From Limimaricola sp027213785 (GTDB taxonomy: Bacteria > Pseudomonadota > Alphaproteobacteria > Rhodobacterales > Rhodobacteraceae), in the NCBI RefSeq assembly GCF_050847355.1, contig NZ_CP193759.1, forward strand, positions 1 through 64,000: a stretch of DNA of 64,000 bases. The letters run 5' to 3'. The stretch's first letter is position 1. Each line of letters opens with the position of its first letter. The position numbers were made by a program, and so were the translations under genes. The notes below the pieces were generated by a model. The model had not been told where the DNA came from and searched no databases. It worked only from the letters and a program-made list of their open reading frames with translations. Of this stretch, positions 25,765-32,622 are shown piece after piece.

Positions 25765-27009
25765 TCAGCTGCGGCCCTTCCACGGCACCAGCCGGGTTTC
25801 GGCCTGGCGCATCAGCATGTCGATGCCGAAGCCGATCAGGCCGATCAGGATGATGCCCATCAACACGATGTCGGTCAGCTGGAACTTCGAGGCAGCGATG
25901 ATCATCATGCCCGCGCCCATCTGCGCCGCGACCAGTTCGGCGGCGACGACGGTGCCCCAACACACGCCCATCGCCACCCGCGCGCCGGTGAAGATCTCGG
26001 GCAGCGAGTTCGGCACGATCACGTGACGCAGAATCTGCCATTTTGACGCGCCGAGCGAATAAGCGGCGTGAATCTTGCTGATCTTGACGCCGGAGACGCC
26101 GGCGCGCGCGGCGATGGTCATCACCCAGAGCGCGGCGAGGAACAGCAGCACCACCTTGCCGGTCTCCCAGATGCCGAACCAGATGATGACGAGCGGGATC
26201 AGCGCCAGCGGTGGCACCGGTCGCATGAACTCGACGATCGGGTCGAACCAGCCGCGGAACCAGCCCGAGAGCCCCATCGCGTAGCCGAGCGGAATCCCGA
26301 CCGCCGCGCCGAGGGCGAAGCCGGTCAGCACCCGCAACAGCGAGGCGCCGATATGCTCCCACAGCGAATGGTTCTGGTAGCCGTTGGTCATGATCTCGAT
26401 GAAGCGGCCCACCACCGCCTCGGGCGAGGGCAGCCAGATCGGCTCCATCTGCAGGCCCTTTTCGGCGGCGAAGCTCAGCGTGCCCTTGGCGGTCATCGAC
26501 ACGGTGCCGTCGGCGACCGAGACCGTGCCGCCCGGCGCGATCCCGGTGCCGTTCACCGACACCACCCGCGCCTCGCCCGGCAGCTGAATCAGCTTGTCGC
26601 GGCCGCTCTGGACCGCGACCGCGACCTCGCCGAGTGCGTCTGTCCCGGCGGTCTCGGCGGTGGGAAGCTGCCCGCCCGGCCCGACTGTGATCCGCACCCG
26701 GCCGTCGCTCACCGCGCCGTCGCCGGTTTCGGCCTGGTAGACGAAGGAGGTCTCGCCGGCGAAGGGGCCGGGCACGTGCAGCGGCACCAGCTTGGAGCCG
26801 GTGAAGGCGCCCCAGAGCAGGAAGATCACGACGACCGAGGCGATCGAGGCGATGCGGTCGGGGCGGATCGCGCTCTCGTCGCCGAAGGTCACGGTCTTGA
26901 GGCTGCTGAAATCGGCGCGGCGCATCCGGCCGCGGCGCAGCAGCCCGGCGGCGGTGGCGGCCAGCACGAAGGAGAGGATATAGACGAGGAGGATCGCGAT
27001 GCCGGTCAT
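25765..27009 (-). CDS. TauC-like ABC permease with an inserted extracytoplasmic domain
   Basis: 414-residue permease of the nitrate/taurine class. The C-terminal 220 residues are ordinary TauC (IWLPSPEAVVGRF; EAA-loop region AAYSLGASKWQILRHVIVPN). Before them are two extra features: an additional N-terminal membrane segment (residues about 3-22) and, after a second segment (53-70), about 110 residues of Gly/Thr/Val-rich, probably beta-type sequence (77-187). TauC proteins are usually about 275 residues. The start overlaps the ATPase stop (ATGA). It serves the importer of the demethylase operon. Confidence 0.85.
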   Translation of the reverse strand: MTGIAILLVYILSFVLAATAAGLLRRGRMRRADFSSLKTVTFGDESAIRPDRIASIASVVVIFLLWGAFTGSKLVPLHVPGPFAGETSFVYQAETGDGAVSDGRVRITVGPGGQLPTAETAGTDALGEVAVAVQSGRDKLIQLPGEARVVSVNGTGIAPGGTVSVADGTVSMTAKGTLSFAAEKGLQMEPIWLPSPEAVVGRFIEIMTNGYQNHSLWEHIGASLLRVLTGFALGAAVGIPLGYAMGLSGWFRGWFDPIVEFMRPVPPLALIPLVIIWFGIWETGKVVLLFLAALWVMTIAARAGVSGVKISKIHAAYSLGASKWQILRHVIVPNSLPEIFTGARVAMGVCWGTVVAAELVAAQMGAGMMIIAASKFQLTDIVLMGIILIGLIGFGIDMLMRQAETRLVPWKGRS

Positions 27010-27812
27010 AATGCGGTCTCCATGTGACCCATGATTTCTTCTTCCATGTTCCAGATCATCGACAGGATCTCCTCCCTGGTCCGGCCGAAATCGGGGTGTT
27101 TCTTGACCTCGCGCAGGTCCATCTCGGCGCCGAGATCGGCGAAGGGCAGGCGGTATTCCTTGTGGATGCGGCCCGGGCGCGGCGCCATCACGATCAGCCG
27201 CTCGCCCAGGAGCAGCGCCTCCTCGACCGAATGGGTGATCAGCATCACCGTCTTGCCGGTCTCCTTCCACAGTTTGAGGACCAGCGCCTGCATCTTTTCG
27301 CGGGTGAGCGCGTCGAGCGCGCCCAGGGGCTCGTCCATCAGGATCACGTCGGGATCGTTGGCGAGGCAGCGGGCCAGCGCCACGCGCTGCTGCATGCCGC
27401 CCGACAGCTCGTAGATCGCCTTGTTGCGGAAATCCTTGAGGCCGACGATCTCCAGAAGCCGGTCGACCTCGGGCAGGTATTCGGACTTGGACCGCCCGGC
27501 CATGCGCGGCCCGAAGGAGACGTTGTCGCGCACGTTCATCCACTCGAACAGCGCCCCCTCCTGGAACACCATGCCGCGCTCGGCATCGGGGCCGCGCACC
27601 GCGTGGCCGTTCAGCGTGATCTCGCCCGAGGTGGGGGCGAGAAACCCCGCCACGATGTTGAGCAGCGTGGTCTTGCCACAGCCCGACGGCCCGAGGACCG
27701 ACAGGAGTTCGCCCTGCGCGAGATGCAGCGACACGTCCCGCAGGGCCTGCACATGGGTTCCATTGGGCAAATCGAAGCGCATCGAGATGTCGTTCAGCGT
27801 CAATCCGGGCAT
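27006..27812 (-). CDS. TauB-like ABC transporter ATPase
   Basis: 268-residue ATPase: Walker A GPSGCGKTTLL, signature LSGGMQQRVALARCL, Walker B VILMDEPLGALDAL. Nitrate/taurine subfamily, and similar in layout to the TauB-like ATPase at 5850-6638 but clearly divergent, so it is a paralogous system. Couples to the permease by a 4-base overlap and follows the binding-protein gene by 60 bases in a long minus-strand operon with a DMGDH-like demethylase. Confidence 0.88.
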   Translation of the reverse strand: MPGLTLNDISMRFDLPNGTHVQALRDVSLHLAQGELLSVLGPSGCGKTTLLNIVAGFLAPTSGEITLNGHAVRGPDAERGMVFQEGALFEWMNVRDNVSFGPRMAGRSKSEYLPEVDRLLEIVGLKDFRNKAIYELSGGMQQRVALARCLANDPDVILMDEPLGALDALTREKMQALVLKLWKETGKTVMLITHSVEEALLLGERLIVMAPRPGRIHKEYRLPFADLGAEMDLREVKKHPDFGRTREEILSMIWNMEEEIMGHMETAL

Positions 27813-27872
27813 CCGGGCATTCCCTTGTCGGTGGGGATGGGGTGGGGGAGGCGCCGCCGCGCCTCCGCCGGC

Positions 27873-28868
27873 TCAGTGGGTGACGATGTCCTGCAGCGGC
27901 GCCGTGATGATCAGCTCGCCATAGCCGGGCAGGATCGAGGGCACGGTGCCATGCGCGTGGAAGAACTCGGCCGCCCCGTCGATATAGCTGCCGACGCGGC
28001 CGCCGAGCCATTTCTCCGACAGGAGCGTGTCGACCGGGATGAAGGTGAAGTCGTCGATCACCTCGCCGGCGGGGCCCTCTTCCATGCCGGCATCGCGGGC
28101 GATGACCGGCAGCATCTCGGCCCGGTCCGCGCCGGCGTTCCACCTGGCGTTCATCTCGGCGGTGAGTTCGAGGAAATCCGCCAGCAGTTCCGGCCGGGCC
28201 GCGGCGAACTCGGCCGAGGTGGTGGTAAGGTCGAAGGAGAGGATGCCGATCTCCTCCTTTTCCGCACCGGTCAGCAGTACGTTGCCGTAATCCATCATCC
28301 GCGCCAGCGCCCCGCCCCAGCCGCAGGCCATGTCGACATCGCCGCGCGAGAAGGCGGCGGCGCCCTCGGCCGGTGCCATGTCGACGATCGACATGGTCGA
28401 GGTGTCGACCTCGAAATGCTCCATCAACTGGAGGAAGGTGTACTGCGCGCCGGTGCCGACCGGCACCGCGACGCGCAGCCCCTCCAGCTCCTCGGCGTTC
28501 TCGGCGTCGATCTCGAGCGCCGCCGCGACGACGCAGTTCTCGTTGTCGGCATAGGAGGCGGCGATGTCGACGATGCGCAGATCCTGACCCGCCGAGGCGG
28601 CGCCGATGAAGGGCAGCACGCCCTGGCTGATCGCGATCTGCACGTTGCCCGCCGCCATCGCGGCGGACATGGCGGTGCCGGAATCGAAGCGGACCCAGTT
28701 CACCGGCAGGCCGAGCTTCTCGTCATAGAGCCCCTCGGCCTTGGCGTATTGGAACGGCATCGGCCATTCCGGGAAATAGGCGACGGTCAGCCCGTCCTGG
28801 GCGCTGGCGGCGGTCCCGGCCAGAAGACCGGTCAGGGCGAGGATCGGCAGGGTCGGCTTGCGTGTCAT
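27873..28868 (-). CDS. TauA-like periplasmic binding protein of the demethylase operon
   Basis: 331-residue binding protein of the taurine/nitrate class. The signal peptide (MTRKPTLPILALTGLLAGTA, cleavage near ASA-QD) and AAGGAC upstream fix the start at 28868. The mature protein begins DGLTVAYFPEWPMPFQYAKA; ISQGVLPFIGAASAGQDLR and VPVGTGAQYTFLQ are typical. It sits between the ATPase gene and purU in the operon, so its ligand is probably the N-methylated compound acted on by the flavoprotein at 32623-35043. The taurine-type family suggests, but does not prove, a sulfonated ligand. Confidence 0.85.
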   Translation of the reverse strand: MTRKPTLPILALTGLLAGTAASAQDGLTVAYFPEWPMPFQYAKAEGLYDEKLGLPVNWVRFDSGTAMSAAMAAGNVQIAISQGVLPFIGAASAGQDLRIVDIAASYADNENCVVAAALEIDAENAEELEGLRVAVPVGTGAQYTFLQLMEHFEVDTSTMSIVDMAPAEGAAAFSRGDVDMACGWGGALARMMDYGNVLLTGAEKEEIGILSFDLTTTSAEFAAARPELLADFLELTAEMNARWNAGADRAEMLPVIARDAGMEEGPAGEVIDDFTFIPVDTLLSEKWLGGRVGSYIDGAAEFFHAHGTVPSILPGYGELIITAPLQDIVTH

Positions 28869-28950
28869 GGGTCTGTCCTTGTTGGGTCCGGATATGGCCG
28901 GTCGGTGCGGCCGGGGTGACGATCGGTTCGCCCGATTTCTGTCGTGGGGG

Positions 28951-28971
28951 CGGCGCGGAGGGGCCGCGCCG
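28951..28971 (-). terminator. Small hairpin between purU and the importer genes
   Basis: An 8-bp perfect stem, CGGCGCGG (28951-28958) and CCGCGCCG (28964-28971), with an AGGGG loop in the 118-bp gap after purU. It may attenuate transcription into the importer genes or stabilise mRNA; there is no T-run. Confidence 0.35.
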
Positions 28972-28986
28972 GTGGGGGGATCGGGC

Positions 28987-29871
28987 TCAGCCCATCCGTT
29001 CGCTGGAATAGGAGCCGGGCGAGGCCGGGAAGACGACGGTCTTGTCGCCGTTGAGGAAGACCCGGCGGTTGGCGTGGGAGTGGATGGCGCGGGCGAGGAC
29101 CTGCGCCTCGACGTCGCGGCCGAGCGAGACGTAGTCCTCGGCCGATTGCGCATGGGTGACGCGGACGATGTCCTGCTCGATGATCGGGCCCTCGTCGAGA
29201 TCGGCGGTGACGTAGTGCGAGGTGGCGCCGATCAGCTTCACGCCGCGCTGGAACGCCTGCTTGTAGGGGTTGGCGCCCTTGAAGCTGGGCAGGAAGGAGT
29301 GGTGGATGTTGATGATCCGGCCCGACATCTTGCTGCACATCTCGTCGGAGAGGATCTGCATGTAGCGCGCCAGCACGATCAGCTCGGCGCCCGCCTCCTC
29401 GACCACCGCCATGATCCGCGCCTCGGCCTCGGGCTTGTCGGCGCGGGTGACCTTGATGCAGTGGAACGGGATGTCGTGGTTCACCACCAGCTTCTGGTAG
29501 TCCATGTGGTTCGAGACCACCGCGACGATGTCGATCGGCAGCGCGCCGATCTTCCAGCGGTAGAGCAGGTCGTTGAGGCAATGGCCGAAGCGCGAGACCA
29601 TGACCACGACCTTCATCTTGCGGGCCTCGTCGTGGAACGCGTAGTCCATGCCGAAGCTGCGGGCGGTCTCGGCGAAGCCCGCCTCGAGATCGGCCAGCGT
29701 CGCGCCGGTCTCCGAGACGACGCTCACCCGCATGAAGAAACCGCCGGTCTCGGGGTCGTCATACTGGGCGCTGTCGGCGATGTTGCAGCCGTTCTCGGCC
29801 AGGTAGCCGGCGATGGCCGCGACGACGCCGCGGCTCGATTGGCAGGTCACGGTCAGGCAGAACTTGGTCAT
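28987..29871 (-). CDS. purU: Formyltetrahydrofolate deformylase
   Basis: 294-residue hydrolase that releases formate from 10-formyl-tetrahydrofolate. The N-terminal ACT domain reads FCLTVTCQSSRGVVAAIAGY, and the formyltransferase-like domain has VSNHMDYQKLV, INIHHSFLPSFKG and ATSHYVTADLDEGPIIEQD with the catalytic Asn/His/Asp set. In an operon with folD and a folate-dependent demethylase its job is to drain one-carbon units as formate rather than to control purine synthesis. It lies 65 bases after folD. Confidence 0.93.
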   Translation of the reverse strand: MTKFCLTVTCQSSRGVVAAIAGYLAENGCNIADSAQYDDPETGGFFMRVSVVSETGATLADLEAGFAETARSFGMDYAFHDEARKMKVVVMVSRFGHCLNDLLYRWKIGALPIDIVAVVSNHMDYQKLVVNHDIPFHCIKVTRADKPEAEARIMAVVEEAGAELIVLARYMQILSDEMCSKMSGRIINIHHSFLPSFKGANPYKQAFQRGVKLIGATSHYVTADLDEGPIIEQDIVRVTHAQSAEDYVSLGRDVEAQVLARAIHSHANRRVFLNGDKTVVFPASPGSYSSERMG

Positions 29872-29936
29872 GGGCGTCTCCGAAGGATGGCGGGCGGGCC
29901 GGGACGCGGTGCCCCGGCGGTCGCTGGTGCGGCGGG

Positions 29937-30848
29937 TCAGGCGGTGAGCCCCTCGGGCTCGGGCAGGCCGTGGGCGCGGCAGCAGGCGGTCAGCGTGTTG
30001 GACAGCAGGCAGGCGATGGTCATCGGGCCGACGCCGCCGGGCACCGGCGTGATCGCGCCCGCGACCCGCGCCGCGTCGTCGAAATCGACATCGCCGACGA
30101 GCCGGGTCCTGCCGTCATCGGCCTCGATCCGGTTGATGCCCACGTCGATCACCGTGGCGCCGGGCTTGATCCAGTCGCCCGGGATCATCCCTGGCCGGCC
30201 CACCGCCACCACGAGGATGTCGGCGCCCCGGCAGATCGCCTCGAGATCGCGCGAATGGCGATGCGCCACGGTCACGGTGCAGTCGTCGCGCAGCAGGAGC
30301 TGCGCCATCGGCCGGCCGACGATGTTCGAGCGTCCGACCACCACGGCGTCGAGCCCCCTCAGGCTGCCCAGCCGGTCGCGCAGCATCATCAGGCAGCCCA
30401 GCGGCGTGCAGGGCACCAGCGCCTTCTGGCCGGTGCCCAGTAGGCCGACATTGGAGACGTGGAAGCCGTCGACATCCTTGGCAGGATCGATCGCGGCGAG
30501 CACCGCCTCGGTGTCGATGTGGCGCGGCAGCGGCAGCTGCACGAGGATGCCGTGCACCGCAGGGTCGGCATTGAGCCGCGCCAGCAGCGCCAGGAGCTCG
30601 GCCTGCATCGTCTCGGCGTCGAGCTTGTGCTCGAAGCCGGTCATGCCGACCTCGCGGGTCTGGCGCGCCTTGTTGCGCACATAGACCTCGGAGGCCGGGT
30701 CCTCGCCCACCAGCACCACCGCGAGCCCCGGGGTGATCCCCCGCGCGGCTTTCAGCCCCGCCACGTGATCGGCGACGCGGGCGCGCACACCCGCGGCGAA
30801 GGCCTTGCCGTCGATGCGGGCCGCGCGCGTGGTCTCGCGGATGTTCAT
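29937..30848 (-). CDS. folD: Methylenetetrahydrofolate dehydrogenase/cyclohydrolase
   Basis: 303-residue bifunctional enzyme oxidising 5,10-methylene-THF to 10-formyl-THF. FolD signatures: EVYVRNKARQTREVGM (with the catalytic Lys region), ILVQLPLPRHID, VVVGRSNIVGRPMAQLLL and PVPGGVGPMTIACLL. The ATG at 30848 overlaps the etfA stop (ATGA). A chromosomal housekeeping folD is expected elsewhere; this copy, with purU and a DMGDH-like protein, serves catabolic C1 flow. Confidence 0.94.
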   Translation of the reverse strand: MNIRETTRAARIDGKAFAAGVRARVADHVAGLKAARGITPGLAVVLVGEDPASEVYVRNKARQTREVGMTGFEHKLDAETMQAELLALLARLNADPAVHGILVQLPLPRHIDTEAVLAAIDPAKDVDGFHVSNVGLLGTGQKALVPCTPLGCLMMLRDRLGSLRGLDAVVVGRSNIVGRPMAQLLLRDDCTVTVAHRHSRDLEAICRGADILVVAVGRPGMIPGDWIKPGATVIDVGINRIEADDGRTRLVGDVDFDDAARVAGAITPVPGGVGPMTIACLLSNTLTACCRAHGLPEPEGLTA

Positions 30849-31771
30849 CTCAGCGCCCCCGCCAGCTCGGGCACGAGCTCGAACAGGTCGCCGACAAGGC
30901 CGTAATCGGCGACTTGGAAGATCGGCGCCTCCTCGTCCTTGTTGATCGCGACGATGATCTTGGAGTCCTTCATCCCGGCGAGGTGCTGGATCGCCCCCGA
31001 GATGCCGACCGCGACGTAGAGATCGGGCGCCACCACCTTGCCGGTCTGGCCGACCTGCCAGTCGTTCGGGGCGTATCCCGCATCGACCGCGGCGCGGGAC
31101 GCGCCGACGGCGGCGCCGAGGCTGTCGGCCAGCCCCTCGACCAGCGCGAAGTTCTCCTTCGAGGCCATGCCGCGCCCGCCCGAAACTACGCGGGAGGCCG
31201 AGGTCAGCTCGAGCCGGTCGCTCTCGGTCACCGCGTCGGAGAGCCAGGTCGCGAGGCCCGGATCGGCGAGATCGGCCACGGTCTCGACCGGGGCGGCCTC
31301 GGCCTCGCCCGCCGCGTCGAAGCCGGTGGTGCGGATCGTCATGAGCTTGACCGCGTCGCGCGAGCGCACGGTCTGGATCGCGTTGCCGGCATAGATCGGC
31401 CGCTCGAAGGTCTCGGCGTCCACCACCTTGAGTACGTCGGGGATCACCATCACGTCGAGCAGCCCGGCGACGCGGGGCAGCGCGTTCTTGGCCACCGAGG
31501 TGGCGGGGGCGGCGACGTGCTCGAACTCGCCCGCCAGCACCGCGATCAGCGCCGCCAGAGGCTCGGCCATCTGGTGGGCGTATTGCGCGCCCTCCGCGCG
31601 CAGCACGCGGGCCGCGCCGTCGATCCGCGCCGCCTCGGCCGCCGCTTCGGGCATGGCCCCGGCGCAAAGCAGCGTCACCGGCCCGAGATCGCGCACCGCG
31701 CGCATCGCCTTGGCCGTGGCGTCGCGGTTCAGCGCGCCCCTCGAGATTTCAGCTACCAGAAGAACCGCCAT
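30845..31771 (-). CDS. etfA: Electron transfer flavoprotein alpha subunit
   Basis: 308-residue FAD-binding ETF subunit. The C-terminal FAD domain shows VVSGGRGMASKENF, GASRAAVDAGYAPNDWQVG, and VGISGAIQHLAGMKDSKIIV followed by AINKDEEAPIFQVADYG. It passes electrons from flavoprotein dehydrogenases to ETF-quinone oxidoreductase. The start overlaps the etfB stop by one base. Placement with a DMGDH-like gene suggests a dedicated acceptor for that enzyme. Confidence 0.93.
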   Translation of the reverse strand: MAVLLVAEISRGALNRDATAKAMRAVRDLGPVTLLCAGAMPEAAAEAARIDGAARVLRAEGAQYAHQMAEPLAALIAVLAGEFEHVAAPATSVAKNALPRVAGLLDVMVIPDVLKVVDAETFERPIYAGNAIQTVRSRDAVKLMTIRTTGFDAAGEAEAAPVETVADLADPGLATWLSDAVTESDRLELTSASRVVSGGRGMASKENFALVEGLADSLGAAVGASRAAVDAGYAPNDWQVGQTGKVVAPDLYVAVGISGAIQHLAGMKDSKIIVAINKDEEAPIFQVADYGLVGDLFELVPELAGALR

Positions 31772-32529
31772 CAGAGGACCCCCGCTTCCTTGAGTTGACC
31801 GACCAGCTCGTTCACCGAGCCGAGCTTGATCCCGGCCTGGCGGCCCTGCGGCTCGCGCACCGAGACGATTTCGAGCCGCGGGCTGACATCGACGCCGTAA
31901 TCGGCGGCGCTGGTCTCCACGAGCGGCTTCTTCTTGGCCTTCATGATGTTGGGCAGCGAGGCGTAGCGCGGCTCGTTGAGCCGCAGATCGGCGCTGATGA
32001 TTGCCGGCAGCTTCACCTCGATGCTCTGCAGACCGCCATCGACCTCGCGGGTCACCTTGGCGACACCGTCTTCGATCTCGAGCTTCGAGGCGAACATCGC
32101 CTGACCCCAGCCGAGCCGGGCCGCCAGCATCTGTCCGGTGGCGTTCATGTCGTTGTCGATCGCCTGCTTGCCGGTGATGACCAGCTCGGGCGCCTCGGCC
32201 TCGACCACCTTGGCGAGGATCCGCGCCACGGCGAGCGGCTCGATGTCCCGATGCACGTCGTCGCCGGCATTCACGAGGATCGCGCGGTCGGCGCCCATGG
32301 CCAGAGCCGTGCGCAGCGCGTCCTGCGCCTGCTTCACCCCGATCGAGACCACGATCACCTCGGAGGCCACGCCCGCCTCCTTGAGCCGGATCGCCTCCTC
32401 GACCGCGATCTCGTCGAAGGGGTTCATCGACATCTTCACGTTGGCGAGGTCGACGCCGCTGCCATCCGCCTTCACCCGCGGCTGCACGTTGTAGTCCATC
32501 ACGCGTTTCACCGGCACGAGTATCTTCAT
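31771..32529 (-). CDS. etfB: Electron transfer flavoprotein beta subunit
   Basis: 252-residue ETF subunit: MKILVPVKRVMDYNVQPRVK at the N-terminus, MNPFDEIAVEEAIRLKE, VITGKQAIDNDMNATGQMLA (AMP-binding region) and the recognition-loop-like LPNIMKAKKKP. It forms the heterodimer with the EtfA encoded next. A 93-bp gap with a 12-bp hairpin separates it from the upstream DMGDH-like gene. Confidence 0.93.
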   Translation of the reverse strand: MKILVPVKRVMDYNVQPRVKADGSGVDLANVKMSMNPFDEIAVEEAIRLKEAGVASEVIVVSIGVKQAQDALRTALAMGADRAILVNAGDDVHRDIEPLAVARILAKVVEAEAPELVITGKQAIDNDMNATGQMLAARLGWGQAMFASKLEIEDGVAKVTREVDGGLQSIEVKLPAIISADLRLNEPRYASLPNIMKAKKKPLVETSAADYGVDVSPRLEIVSVREPQGRQAGIKLGSVNELVGQLKEAGVL

Positions 32530-32588
32530 GTCGTCTCCAGTCTCTGTCTTGGGGGGCGGGCCCGGCGGATCGCCCCGTTTGTCTCGGG

Positions 32589-32614
32589 CCGGGCGGGGCG
32601 TGCGCCCCGCCCGG
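32589..32614 (-). terminator. GC-rich hairpin after the DMGDH-like gene
   Basis: Perfect 12-bp inverted repeat, CCGGGCGGGGCG (32589-32600) and CGCCCCGCCCGG (32603-32614), directly after the stop of the DMGDH-like gene. Because etf genes follow in the same direction it is more likely an attenuator or mRNA-stability element than a full stop. Confidence 0.45.
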
Positions 32615-32622
32615 TGCTCGGG

